59,251 nt of DNA from Pseudomonas sp. IPO3778 (GTDB lineage Bacteria > Pseudomonadota > Gammaproteobacteria > Pseudomonadales > Pseudomonadaceae): contig NZ_JACARC010000082.1 in the NCBI RefSeq assembly GCF_013386825.1, positions 1 to 59,251 of the forward strand. Direction: 5' to 3'. This document shows positions 10,501 through 19,006 of this stretch, piece after piece (positions within the stretch are counted from its first letter, which is position 1; each line of letters begins with the position of its first letter). The notes under the pieces were generated by a model. It was not told the origin of the DNA and ran no database searches. It worked only from the letters and a program-made list of their open reading frames with translations. The translations under genes were made by a program, and so were the position numbers.

Positions 10501-11415
10501 TGCCAGGCGGTTGCGACCTTCACGCTTGGCCACGTACAAGGCGTTGTCCGCCCGGCGCAACAGGCTCTCGGCGGACTCTCCCGCCAGCAACGTCGAGCAA
10601 CCCAGGCTCACCGTCAATTCGATACGCTCATCATCCGCCCAGTAATCCTGGGCCTGTGCCGCCTGGCGCAGGCGCTCGCCGACCATCGACGCCGCATCCC
10701 GGCCGGTGTTGGACAGGAGGATCAAAAACTCTTCCCCGCCAAACCGAAACACCATGTCTACGTTGCGCAGCTGGTTCTTGATCGAGGCGGCGACCGCTTT
10801 CAGTACCTTGTCGCCCGTGGCGTGGCCGTGGGTGTCGTTGATGTGCTTGAAATGGTCAATGTCCAGCATCAACAGGGACAGCGGCTGCAGGTGCCGGCGG
10901 GCCATGTCGATTTCCCGTTGCAGGGTCTGGTCCATGGCGACGCGGTTACCGGTTTCGGTCAGCGGGTCGCGCAGGGCGCTGCGAGTCGCCGCGCGGTAGA
11001 GCAGGGCGTTACGCATCGGGTAGAGCAGGGTCGCCAGCAGTGACTCCAGGCTGGCCAGCTCATCTTCGATCAAGCGTTGATTGCGGCGGAACACCAGTTC
11101 GCCGAGGTGCTCGCCGTCGTGGCTCAGGGCATAGCTCACCGAATGGTGACCGCGGTGGCCATATTCCAGGCGCAGGTCGCTGGCTTCGTGACGGTATTGC
11201 AGGGCGTCCAGCGGCACCAGGCGTTGGATCTCGCGGAAGAACAGCGCAAGGATGTGCTCCGGCTCCAGGCTGGTTTGCAATTGCATGCCCAATTGCTGGC
11301 GAAGTTGGGCCACCGTGGCGGGGCGTCTTGGAAGAAGGGAAGGCTGACCAAAGCCCAGGCGTTGCAATTTGGCACTGTCGAAGTCAATTGCGTTGGTCTG
11401 GGTCGGTGTTTTCAT
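10489..11415 (-). CDS. Diguanylate cyclase (GGDEF)
   Basis: A 308-residue soluble protein. An N-terminal sensory region (about 1-140, possibly GAF-like) precedes a GGDEF domain (about 150-308). The active-site motif is GGEEF, and an RxxD inhibitory site (RNVD) lies five residues upstream, so it should make c-di-GMP with product inhibition. DPLTETGNRVAMDQ and DHFKHINDTHGHATGD are typical GGDEF landmarks. The ATG at 11415 was chosen over a TTG eight codons upstream, with AGAGG upstream. It is convergent with the TenA-like gene and monocistronic. Confidence 0.9.
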   Translation of the reverse strand: MKTPTQTNAIDFDSAKLQRLGFGQPSLLPRRPATVAQLRQQLGMQLQTSLEPEHILALFFREIQRLVPLDALQYRHEASDLRLEYGHRGHHSVSYALSHDGEHLGELVFRRNQRLIEDELASLESLLATLLYPMRNALLYRAATRSALRDPLTETGNRVAMDQTLQREIDMARRHLQPLSLLMLDIDHFKHINDTHGHATGDKVLKAVAASIKNQLRNVDMVFRFGGEEFLILLSNTGRDAASMVGERLRQAAQAQDYWADDERIELTVSLGCSTLLAGESAESLLRRADNALYVAKREGRNRLAMAG

Positions 11416-11548
11416 AAGCGAATGGGCCTCTAAGCACAAAACTGTCTTACAGGCTGGGTGAGAGCGTCTTACTGTTCCTTCAGTTCCGTAGGACTGATGT
11501 ACAGTCTAGCCCGGTTTGACGGAGGGTATAACTGCCGCACGTCTTATA

Positions 11549-11577
11549 GCCGGGGCCGCGTTGCTGCGGGCCCCGGC
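11549..11577. terminator. GC-rich hairpin downstream of MFS gene
   Basis: A nine-base-pair perfect stem (GCCGGGGCC / GGCCCCGGC) lies just past the stop of the leftward MFS gene. No U-run follows, so it may be a weak terminator or an mRNA 3'-end stabiliser. Confidence 0.4.
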
Positions 11578-11584
11578 ATGGGGC

Positions 11585-12859
11585 TTATTGTTTTTGCGGG
11601 TCAAACTGCTTGTCACGGATAAACAGCGCCGGGATCACTCCGCAGATAAAGTACGCGCCGCCCATCACCAAAAATCCTACGCCGATCGAGCCATGGGACG
11701 CCAGGAAGCCAATGGCCGCCGGTGCCACTGCCGCACCAATCCGGCCAATGTTGTAGGCGCCGCCCACGGCCGAGCCACGAAATTTCGCTTCGAAGCTTTC
11801 GGTCATGTAGGTCGCATTCACGCCGTAGGGAATGCCATACAGAAAGCCGAACACAATCAGCATCCACAGTATGTTGTCCGGGCTCTGGAACAGCACGATC
11901 ACCGGCAGGAAAATCGCCGTGCCCAATGCGCCAACCGCGAACACCACGCGCCGGCCCAGGCGGTCTGCCGCGAGGCCGGCGAGGATTTTGCCGAAAATCA
12001 TCGCCGCGTAGGTGCCGACCATGTAGCTGGTCATCGACTTGAAGTTCATCCCCAGTTCGCTTTCCAGGTACGACGGCATCCAGTTATTGACGCCGTAGTA
12101 GCCGAACTGCAGGAAGCCTGCGGTCAACGCCCAGAGGATGAACATGCGGCTGGCTTTCGGGTCGCTGAAGATCAGCTTGAACATGCCGTCGGGCTTCTTC
12201 GCCGAGACCCGCTTGATGCCTTCGGCCTTTTCCCGGGCGCGTTCGGCCTGGGCCTTGACCCAGGCTTGGGGCTCCGGCACCAGGCGTTGCATCAGCACGG
12301 CGAGAATCACCGGGATGATCGCCACGTAGAACAACCAGCGCCAGCCGTGGTTGGGCAGGATCCAGCCCGCGAGCAGGGTGGCAACGATGTAACCCACCGA
12401 CCAGCCGGCCTGCAGGGTGCCGAGCACGGTGGTGCGATAGCGGGTCGGCACGTATTCGGCCATCAGGGTGTTGCACGCGACATACAGCGCGCCCAGCCCC
12501 AGGGAGGCGAAGAAGCGCGTGCTCGCGAACTGCCAATAGCTGTGGGTCATGCCCAGGATCGCCGTGCCGGCTGAGAACAGCACGATGCTCCAGACCACGG
12601 TCTTCACCCGGCCAAAACGGTCACAGGCCCAGCCGCCGTAGATCCCGCCGATGGCCATGCCGGCCAGGGTGAAACTGCCCAGGCTGCCGGCTTCGACGCT
12701 GGTGAGGCCGAACTCGGCCTTGAGGCTGCTGAGGCTGTAGGACAGCAGCATCAGGTCTGCACCATCGATCAGCAGGCCGAGGAAGCAGAAGATGAATACG
12801 ATGATCCACAGGTTGTTTTTCGCGGGCGACAACGCGCCCGCCGAAGCGGCGACTTCCAT
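11585..12859 (-). CDS. MFS transporter, aromatic acid:H+ symporter-like
   Basis: A 424-residue, twelve-helix major facilitator. DGADLMLLSYSL in helix 1, the GGWACDRFGRVK loop (motif A) and RFFASLGLGALY are typical of the AAHS/metabolite:H+ group that imports aromatic and other carboxylic acids. It lies downstream of, and on the same strand as, the IclR and acyl-CoA dehydrogenase genes. A REP pair separates it from them, so co-transcription is uncertain, but it could import the acid degraded by that cluster. AAGG lies 8 bases before the ATG. Confidence 0.85.
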   Translation of the reverse strand: MEVAASAGALSPAKNNLWIIVFIFCFLGLLIDGADLMLLSYSLSSLKAEFGLTSVEAGSLGSFTLAGMAIGGIYGGWACDRFGRVKTVVWSIVLFSAGTAILGMTHSYWQFASTRFFASLGLGALYVACNTLMAEYVPTRYRTTVLGTLQAGWSVGYIVATLLAGWILPNHGWRWLFYVAIIPVILAVLMQRLVPEPQAWVKAQAERAREKAEGIKRVSAKKPDGMFKLIFSDPKASRMFILWALTAGFLQFGYYGVNNWMPSYLESELGMNFKSMTSYMVGTYAAMIFGKILAGLAADRLGRRVVFAVGALGTAIFLPVIVLFQSPDNILWMLIVFGFLYGIPYGVNATYMTESFEAKFRGSAVGGAYNIGRIGAAVAPAAIGFLASHGSIGVGFLVMGGAYFICGVIPALFIRDKQFDPQKQ

Positions 12860-12930
12860 AGCGATACCTTGTTGTAGTTGTTAGGGCACAAGTTATGGGT
12901 GTTGCGGTAATGCGGTTGGAACACGATCAC

Positions 12931-13017
12931 TGTGGGAGCTGGCTTGCCTGCGATGGCATCGCTACGGTGTTACTGCCACACCGAGTTGTCTGCATCGCAG
13001 GCAAGCCAGCTCCCACA
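12931..13017. repeat. REP-type inverted repeat pair
   Basis: Perfect 24-base arms at 12931-12954 (begins TGTGGGAGCTGGCTTGCC) and 12994-13017 are inverted around a 39-base spacer. This GGAGCTGGCTTGCC family is a second Pseudomonas REP class, distinct in sequence from the pair at 3485-3584. It lies between the MFS and acyl-CoA dehydrogenase genes. Confidence 0.9.
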
Positions 13018-13042
13018 CGGGTTTTGTGTTGTTCCTGGGGGG

Positions 13043-14197
13043 TTAGTGCTTGGCCTCGCGAATCATGTTGCGGGCGATCACCAATTGCTGGATCTGCGTG
13101 GTGCCTTCATACAGCCGGAACAGGCGCACATCGCGATAAAACCGCTCGATGGCGTACTCGCTCACATACCCGGCGCCGCCATGAATCTGCACGCAACGGT
13201 CGGCCACGCGGCCGCACATTTCCGTGGCGAACATTTTCGAGCAGGACGCTTCGGTGCCGATGTTCAGGCCTTCGTCACGCTTGCGCGCCGCGTCCACCAC
13301 CATGCAGCGGGCGGCGTAGATCTCGGCCTTGCTGTCGGCGAGCATCGCCTGGATCAGTTGGAACTCGGCAATCGGCTGGCCGAACTGCTTGCGTTCGAGG
13401 GCGTAGTGCAGGGCATCGTTGAGCATGCGCTCGGCGGCCCCGACGCTGACGGCGGCAATGTGCAGGCGGCCCTTGTCGAGCACCTTCATCGCGGTCTTGA
13501 AACCCACGCCTTCGACGCCGCCGATCAACTGGTCGGCCGGCACGCGCACGTTGTCGAAAATCACGTCGCAGGTGTGGGCGCCTTTCTGGCCCATCTTGTG
13601 GTCGCGCTTGCCCAGGGACAGGCCCGGCGTATTGCGCTCGACGATGAATGCACTGATGCCGCCCGAGCCCTTGATGTCCGGGTTGGTGCGGGCCATCACC
13701 GTGTAAATCCCGGCGTGGGGGGCGTTGGTGATGAAGCGCTTGGTGCCGTTGATGACGTAGTGATCACCGTCGAGCACGGCGGTGGTTTTCAGCGAGGCGG
13801 CGTCGGAGCCGGAGTCCGGTTCGGTCAGGCAGAACGAGCTGAGCAGTTCACCGCTGGCCAGCTTCGGCAGGTAGTGCTGCTTCTGCGCCTCGGTGCCGTC
13901 CAGCAGGATGCCGATGGAGCCGATGCCGTTGTTGGTGCCGAAGTAGGAACGGAAGGCCGGCGAGGTGCGCCCCAGTTCAAAGGCCACGTTGACCTCTTCT
14001 TCCATGGTCAGCCCGAGGCCGCCGTAGGCTTCGGGCAGGGTCAGGCCGAACAGGCCCAGCTCGCGAAACTGGCTGACGATGTCCGCCGGGACGTCATCGG
14101 TCTCGGCCAGCTCGTTTTCCCGGGGGATCAGCGCTTCGTTGACGAACTGCTGCAGGGTTTCCAGCAACAGGTGAAGCGTTTCGGGGTCTCGGATCAT
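13043..14197 (-). CDS. Acyl-CoA dehydrogenase
   Basis: A 384-residue FAD flavoenzyme that introduces the alpha-beta double bond into an acyl-CoA and passes electrons to ETF. CLTEPDSGSDAASL and GTKRFITNAPHA are the FAD/substrate signatures. The YEGTTQIQ motif near the C-terminus carries the usual catalytic Glu. Length is standard. The ATG at 14197 is used because GAGGA lies 6 bases before it, whereas it abuts the ATG at 14203. The gene lies 69 bases downstream of the IclR gene on the same strand, and the matching hydratase and dehydrogenase genes are divergent across the regulatory region. Substrate unknown. Confidence 0.9.
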   Translation of the reverse strand: MIRDPETLHLLLETLQQFVNEALIPRENELAETDDVPADIVSQFRELGLFGLTLPEAYGGLGLTMEEEVNVAFELGRTSPAFRSYFGTNNGIGSIGILLDGTEAQKQHYLPKLASGELLSSFCLTEPDSGSDAASLKTTAVLDGDHYVINGTKRFITNAPHAGIYTVMARTNPDIKGSGGISAFIVERNTPGLSLGKRDHKMGQKGAHTCDVIFDNVRVPADQLIGGVEGVGFKTAMKVLDKGRLHIAAVSVGAAERMLNDALHYALERKQFGQPIAEFQLIQAMLADSKAEIYAARCMVVDAARKRDEGLNIGTEASCSKMFATEMCGRVADRCVQIHGGAGYVSEYAIERFYRDVRLFRLYEGTTQIQQLVIARNMIREAKH

Positions 14198-14213
14198 GTG
14201 CATTCCTCAGCGG

Positions 14214-14230
14214 CCCGTTCAGCGGGCCTG
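14214..14230. other. Small hairpin between IclR and acyl-CoA dehydrogenase genes
   Basis: GGCCCG / CGGGCC stem with a 5-base loop, immediately upstream of the acyl-CoA dehydrogenase ribosome-binding site on the minus strand. It lacks a U-run. It may attenuate or separate the two messages. Confidence 0.35.
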
Positions 14231-14266
14231 TTGTCGTCAATCTGCCGAGGCCCTGCACCGATCTGT

Positions 14267-15124
14267 CTAGCGGGTGGCGGCCTCGATGTTGTTCACCATG
14301 TGCTTGAGACGGGGCCCGATGTCGTCCTCGAGTTTCTCCCGGGAAAGGTGAAAACTCGGTCCGCCACAGTTGAACGTCAGCAGCCCATGTTGTGCATGCA
14401 GCAGCGGCACGGCGATGGCGTTTACATCGCGGTGCCACTCACCGATCGACATGCAGTAGCCGAAATCGGTGTAATCCCGGAAGGCCCGTTCCAGGCCCTT
14501 CCTGATGCCCGGCCAGTCCTCCAGATGACGCTGGCGGATATGGTCGAGAATAAATTCCCGCTCGTTTTCCGGCATCGCTGCCAGGCAGGCGCGGCCTGCG
14601 GAACTCAAGTGCAACGGCAACCGCGTACCGACCTGGCGGCGCATGGTCATGTTGGCTTCACCCTGGACCACGTCCAGGTACACCATGTCCAGGCGGTCCC
14701 GCGTGGCCATCGCCACGGCGGCCTGGGCGTACTTGGCCATCGTCTCCATCAGCGGATGGGCCACGGCCCGCACCGACAGGTTCGACAGCATGGCGTAACC
14801 GAACGCCATCACCCCGACATCCAACTGATACCGACCCGACTGCGGCAGGTGCTTGAGATAGCCCAAGCGGGTCAGCGTGTGGGTCATCCGCGTGATCGTC
14901 GGCTTTGGCAGCCCGGTCTTGCGCGCCAGCTCCTGGTTACCCAGCACGCTTTCGCTGGGGGTGAAGCAGCGCAGCAGTTCCAGGCCTCGGGCCAGGGCGG
15001 TGACGAACTGGCGGTCCTTGTCTTCCTCCTCCTCGGCATTCATCGGGTCGATCAGCACGTGCTCGAACCCGTGGTTGCCGGCAGGTGCTTCGGGTGAATT
15101 CGGATCCAGGTTTCGACGGCGCAT
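14267..15124 (-). CDS. IclR-family transcriptional regulator
   Basis: A 285-residue regulator. A winged helix-turn-helix occupies about residues 38-95 (NQELARKTGLPKPTITRMTHTL), followed by an IclR effector-binding domain (about 110-275). An acidic N-terminal extension (NAEEEEDKD) precedes the HTH, and an internal Met at its start is an alternative initiation site. GGGGGA lies 6 bases before the chosen ATG. It is divergent from the hydratase operon, with two IclR-type palindromes between them, so it most likely controls the acid-CoA degradation genes on both sides and itself. The effector is unknown. Confidence 0.9.
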   Translation of the reverse strand: MRRRNLDPNSPEAPAGNHGFEHVLIDPMNAEEEEDKDRQFVTALARGLELLRCFTPSESVLGNQELARKTGLPKPTITRMTHTLTRLGYLKHLPQSGRYQLDVGVMAFGYAMLSNLSVRAVAHPLMETMAKYAQAAVAMATRDRLDMVYLDVVQGEANMTMRRQVGTRLPLHLSSAGRACLAAMPENEREFILDHIRQRHLEDWPGIRKGLERAFRDYTDFGYCMSIGEWHRDVNAIAVPLLHAQHGLLTFNCGGPSFHLSREKLEDDIGPRLKHMVNNIEAATR

Positions 15125-15167
15125 GTTAGTCCCCCTTTTTTTAGAAAATCAACAAAACAAAATTGTA

Positions 15168-15182
15168 TTCCGCACAGCGAAA
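15168..15182. promoter_or_regulatory. Putative IclR operator 1
   Basis: TTCCGCACAGCGAAA is a 6-3-6 inverted repeat with one arm mismatch, 44 bases upstream of the IclR start. It shares 13 of 15 bases with the perfect palindrome at 15329. Confidence 0.6.
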
Positions 15183-15328
15183 CTAATCAACTGATCGCCT
15201 GATTGTCGTTTTGTTTAATAAAACCCGTCTAAACAAAGAGTTATAGCCCGATTTACAAGGCCAGCAGGTTTTTACGTTTACATCACGACAACTCGGTCCT
15301 TATGATTATCGCTAAATACGGAATTTTG

Positions 15329-15343
15329 TTTCGCATAGCGAAA
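15329..15343. promoter_or_regulatory. Putative IclR operator 2
   Basis: TTTCGCATAGCGAAA is a perfect 6-3-6 inverted repeat, 45 bases upstream of the enoyl-CoA hydratase start. Its near copy at 15168 lies a similar distance before the divergent IclR gene. The form fits IclR-family sites. Confidence 0.65.
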
Positions 15344-15387
15344 CTGTCGATATCCGAACTAACAAGAACATTGCAGCAGGAGAATGT

Positions 15388-16173
15388 GTGGCCAGTCTCG
15401 ACCAACCCGTGGTGCACCTCGACGTCCAGGACAATGGCGTCGCCGTGGTACGCATCCACCGCCCCGAAGTGAAAAACGCCTTGAACGCCCAGGTCCGCGA
15501 AGAGCTGGCCGAGCATTTTCGTACCCTGGCCAAGCGCCGTGATGTGCGCGCCATCGTGCTCACCGGCGGCGATCAGTTCTTCGTGGCCGGCGCTGACATC
15601 AAGGAGTTCGCCAGCGCGAGCCCGATCGAGATGTATCGCCGGCACACCGAATACCTGTGGGAAGCCATCAGCCGTTGCCCCAAGCCGGTGATCGCCGCCG
15701 TGAATGGCTTTGCCCTGGGCGGCGGTTGTGAATTGGCCATGCATTGCGACCTGATCGTCGCCGGGGAATCGGCGCGGTTCGCCCAGCCCGAGGTCAAGCT
15801 GGGCCTGATGCCCGGCGCCGGTGGCACCCAGCGCCTGGTGCGCGCTGTGGGTAAGTTCCAGGCCATGCGCATCGCGTTGACCGGCTGCATGGTCAAGGCG
15901 CCGGAAGCCCTGGCCATGGGCATGCTCAGCGAAGTGGTGGCGGATGACCAAACCATCCCCCGCGCCCTGGAACTGGCCGCGCACATTGCTGCCTTGCCGC
16001 CACTGGCCGTGGAACAGATCAAGGAAGTGATGCTCGCCGGCGCCGACCTGCCGCTGGAAAGCGCACTGGTATTGGAGCGCAAAGCCTTTCAACTGCTGTT
16101 CGATTCGGCAGACCAGAAGGAGGGCGCCGCGGCGTTCTTCGAAAAACGCACCGCGAACTACCTGGGGGAATGA
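15388..16173 (+). CDS. Enoyl-CoA hydratase/isomerase
   Basis: A 261-residue crotonase-fold enzyme that hydrates a trans-2-enoyl-CoA to the 3-hydroxyacyl-CoA. The oxyanion-hole segments GGDQFFVAGADIKEF and NGFALGGGCELAMHCD, and the catalytic region PEVKLGLMPGAGGTQRL, are intact, including the Glu usually needed for hydration. The start is GTG at 15388, with CAGGAGA 4-5 bases upstream; the ATG at 15384 is out of frame. It is the first gene of the rightward operon, and its stop overlaps the longest reading of the next gene. Probably controlled by the IclR protein. Confidence 0.9.
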   Translation: MASLDQPVVHLDVQDNGVAVVRIHRPEVKNALNAQVREELAEHFRTLAKRRDVRAIVLTGGDQFFVAGADIKEFASASPIEMYRRHTEYLWEAISRCPKPVIAAVNGFALGGGCELAMHCDLIVAGESARFAQPEVKLGLMPGAGGTQRLVRAVGKFQAMRIALTGCMVKAPEALAMGMLSEVVADDQTIPRALELAAHIAALPPLAVEQIKEVMLAGADLPLESALVLERKAFQLLFDSADQKEGAAAFFEKRTANYLGE

Positions 16174-16175
16174 CG

Positions 16176-17705
16176 ATGACGGATTCAATCAAGATCATGG
16201 GCCTGGTAGGCACCGGCGTGATGGGCGCCGGGATTGCACAGATTGCCGCCCAGGCCGGCGTATTGGTGCGCCTGTTTGATGCCCGCGACGGCGCGGCACA
16301 GACTGCCCGGGACAACCTCGGCACCACGCTTTCGAAGCTGGCCGCCAAGGGCAAGATCACCCAGGCGGCGGTGGACGCAACGCTTGCGAACCTGCAAGTG
16401 GCTGCCACGGTTGAGGCGCTGCACGATTGCGACCTGGTGGTGGAAGCCATCGTCGAAAACCTCGATGCCAAGCGCGGCCTGTTGCAGCAACTGGAAGGTG
16501 TGGTCAGCGCGAACTGCATCCTCGCCACCAACACCTCGTCGCTGTCGGTCACGGCCATTGCCACCGGCTGCCAACACCCTGAGCGGGTGGCGGGGCTGCA
16601 CTTCTTCAACCCGGTGCCGTTGATGCGCGTGGTCGAAGTGATCGACGGCCTGGCCACTGCGCCGAAGGTCGGCGATGACCTGCTGGCCTTCGTCGCCCGC
16701 ACCGGCCATCGCGGTGTGCGCGCCAAGGACACCCCGGGCTTTATCGTCAACCACGCCGGCCGTGCTTACGGCACCGAAGCCTTGAAGATGCTCGATGAGG
16801 GCATTGCCGAGCGCGGCGATATCGACCGCATCCTGCGTGAAGGCGCAGGCTTTCGCATGGGCCCGCTGGAGCTGCTGGACCTCACCGGGCTCGACGTGTC
16901 GCACCCGGTGATGGAGTCGATCTACAACCAGTTCTATCAAGACCCACGCTACAAACCGTCGCCCCTGACCCGGCAGATGCTGGCGGGCGGGCGCCTGGGG
17001 CGCAAGAGCGGGCAGGGCTTCTACCGTTATGAAAATGCCCAGGTGGTCGACGGTCCGCAACCCCAGCCAGTACCTTCAGTGAAGGCATTGCCGCCGGTGT
17101 GGATCGCCACCGAAAACGCCGACGACTACGAGCGCCTCAGCGCCCTGGTGATCGGGTTGGGCGCGCACCTGGAAAGCGCGGCGCAGCCTTCGCCTGACGC
17201 GCTGTGCCTGCTGGCGCCTTACGGTCTCGACGCCACCTCGGCCAGCGACCGCTTCCACACCGACCCGGCGCGCACCTTGTGCATCGACCTGCTGACCGAC
17301 CTGTCGCGCCATCGCACCCTGATGCAAAACCCGCTGACCTCCAGCGCCACGCGCGACGCCGCCCACGCGCTGCTCGCCAGTGACGGTGTGGGCGTGACGT
17401 TGATCAGTGACAGCGTTGGCTTCGTCGCCCAGCGCACCTTGGCGATGGTGGTCAACCTGGCCTGCGACATCGCCCAGCAACGCATCGCCAGTGTCGACGA
17501 TATTGACCAGGCGGTGCAGCTCGGCCTGGGTTACCCACAAGGCCCGCTGGCCTGGGGCGATGCCCTCGGGCCACGGCGCATCCTCACGATTTTGCAGCGC
17601 ATGAGCGAACTCACCCACGACCCGCGCTATCGCCCAAGCCCCTGGCTGCGGCGGCGTGCGGTGCTGGGGATTTCCCTGCGTCATGAAGAGCCGGCAATCG
17701 GCTGA
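16176..17705 (+). CDS. 3-hydroxyacyl-CoA dehydrogenase (PaaH/PaaC-like)
   Basis: A 509-residue NAD-dependent dehydrogenase oxidising 3-hydroxyacyl-CoA. The N-terminal Rossmann domain has GTGVMGAGIAQ, followed by HFFNPVPLMRVVEVI with the catalytic His. One 3HCDH C-terminal domain (about 185-285) and a second one (about 405-500) follow. This double C-terminal layout and the ~505-residue length match the 3-hydroxyadipyl-CoA type (PaaH/PaaC) rather than the short ~285-residue enzymes. The ATG at 16176 has GGGGGA 6 bases upstream; the earlier ATG at 16170 abuts it. It is operonic with the hydratase, and the CoA transferase follows after 26 bases. Confidence 0.88.
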   Translation: MTDSIKIMGLVGTGVMGAGIAQIAAQAGVLVRLFDARDGAAQTARDNLGTTLSKLAAKGKITQAAVDATLANLQVAATVEALHDCDLVVEAIVENLDAKRGLLQQLEGVVSANCILATNTSSLSVTAIATGCQHPERVAGLHFFNPVPLMRVVEVIDGLATAPKVGDDLLAFVARTGHRGVRAKDTPGFIVNHAGRAYGTEALKMLDEGIAERGDIDRILREGAGFRMGPLELLDLTGLDVSHPVMESIYNQFYQDPRYKPSPLTRQMLAGGRLGRKSGQGFYRYENAQVVDGPQPQPVPSVKALPPVWIATENADDYERLSALVIGLGAHLESAAQPSPDALCLLAPYGLDATSASDRFHTDPARTLCIDLLTDLSRHRTLMQNPLTSSATRDAAHALLASDGVGVTLISDSVGFVAQRTLAMVVNLACDIAQQRIASVDDIDQAVQLGLGYPQGPLAWGDALGPRRILTILQRMSELTHDPRYRPSPWLRRRAVLGISLRHEEPAIG

Positions 17706-17731
17706 TATCGATTCATCACAGGACAAGAATA

Positions 17732-18964
17732 ATGGGTGCATTGACAGGTTTGCGGGTGCTGGATTTAAGCCGGGTATTGGCCGGGCCCTGGTGTGGCCAG
17801 GTGTTGGCTGACCTGGGTGCGGAAGTGATCAAGATCGAACGGCCGCAAAGCGGTGACGACACTCGCGGCTGGGGGCCGCCGTGGATGAAGACTGACACCG
17901 GCGAGTCGTCCGGGCAGGCGTCTTATTACCAGTCCACCAACCGCGGCAAACTCTCCGTGGCCATCGACCTCGCCACGAGTGAGGGCCAGGAACTGGTGCG
18001 GGCGCTGGCGGCCAGTTCCGACGTACTGATCGAAAACTACAAGGCCGGCTCCCTGGCCCGCTATGGCCTGGATTACGCGACCCTGGCCGAGATCAATCCA
18101 CGGCTGGTGTACTGCTCCATCACCGGCTTTGGCCAGACCGGCCCGCGTGCCGAAGAGCCCGGCTACGACTTCATCATCCAGGGCATCGGCGGCCTGATGA
18201 GCATCACCGGCGAACGCGACGACCTGCCCGGCGGCGGCCCGCAAAAAGTCGGCGTGGCGTTCTCCGACCTGATGACCGGCCTGTATTCCACCGTCGCGAT
18301 CCAGGCCGCCTTGCTCAGCCGCGAACGCACCGGCGTCGGCCAACACATCGACATGGCCCTGCTGGACGTGCAAGTGGCAACCCTGGCCAACCAGAGCATG
18401 AACTACCTGGCCTCGGGCAAGGTGCCGGAGCGCTACGGCAACGCCCACGCCAACATCGTGCCGTACCAGGTGTTCCGCGCCGCAGACCGCGACTTCATTA
18501 TTGCCTGCGGCAACGACAGCCAGTTTATTGCGCTGTGCCACAGCATTGGTTTGCCACACCTGCCGCAAGACCCGCGCTTTCGGCGCAATGCCGATCGGGT
18601 TGCGCACCGGGCGGAGATTGTCGAGCTGTTATCGGCGCACTTCCTGGGGCGCACGGCGGACGAGTGGGTGGCGAGCATTCACGCGTCGAAGGTGCCTGTG
18701 GGGGCGATCAACAGCATCGCCCAATCCCTGGAAGAACCGCAGGTGATCGCCCGTGGGTTGATGGTGAAGATCCCGCATCCCAAGAACCCGGAGTTCGAGA
18801 TGGTTGGCAGCCCGATCAAGATGTCGGGCACGCCGGTGGAGTATGTAAGGCCCGCGCCGATGTTGGGGCAGCACACGGATGAAGTGCTGGGTGAGCGGCT
18901 GGGGTTGTCGGCAGAACAGCTGGGGCAACTCAAGGCGGGCGGGGTGATCGAGCAGCTGGATTGA
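17732..18964 (+). CDS. CaiB/BaiF class III CoA transferase
   Basis: A 410-residue family III CoA transferase. It should activate a free acid by taking CoA from an acyl-CoA donor through an aspartyl intermediate. LRVLDLSRVLAGPWCGQVLADLGAEVIKIE and NRGKLSVAIDLA are the family signatures. GYDFIIQGIGGLMSITG and a DMALLDVQVA segment complete the core. AGGACAA precedes the ATG. It is the last gene of the rightward cluster and likely performs its first chemical step. The acid is unidentified. Confidence 0.9.
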   Translation: MGALTGLRVLDLSRVLAGPWCGQVLADLGAEVIKIERPQSGDDTRGWGPPWMKTDTGESSGQASYYQSTNRGKLSVAIDLATSEGQELVRALAASSDVLIENYKAGSLARYGLDYATLAEINPRLVYCSITGFGQTGPRAEEPGYDFIIQGIGGLMSITGERDDLPGGGPQKVGVAFSDLMTGLYSTVAIQAALLSRERTGVGQHIDMALLDVQVATLANQSMNYLASGKVPERYGNAHANIVPYQVFRAADRDFIIACGNDSQFIALCHSIGLPHLPQDPRFRRNADRVAHRAEIVELLSAHFLGRTADEWVASIHASKVPVGAINSIAQSLEEPQVIARGLMVKIPHPKNPEFEMVGSPIKMSGTPVEYVRPAPMLGQHTDEVLGERLGLSAEQLGQLKAGGVIEQLD

Positions 18965-18967
18965 ACA

Positions 18968-18990
18968 ATGGCGGCCGGGGAGGCCGCCAT
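18968..18990. terminator. Convergent hairpin terminator
   Basis: A nine-base-pair stem ATGGCGGCC / GGCCGCCAT with a GGGGA loop lies between the convergent CoA transferase and glycerophosphodiesterase genes. No strong T-run follows on either side. Confidence 0.5.
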
Positions 18991-19006
18991 CCACTTCGAT
19001 GACTTA

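Noticed and set aside
11516..12574. Antisense frame opposite the MFS transporter
   Set aside because: Low-complexity His/Gly/Arg-rich translation with no ribosome site; the MFS frame on the other strand is clearly real.
12932..15097. 721-codon rightward frame across the acyl-CoA dehydrogenase and IclR genes
   Set aside because: It is a shadow of two well-supported leftward genes and runs through a REP element; no domain is visible.
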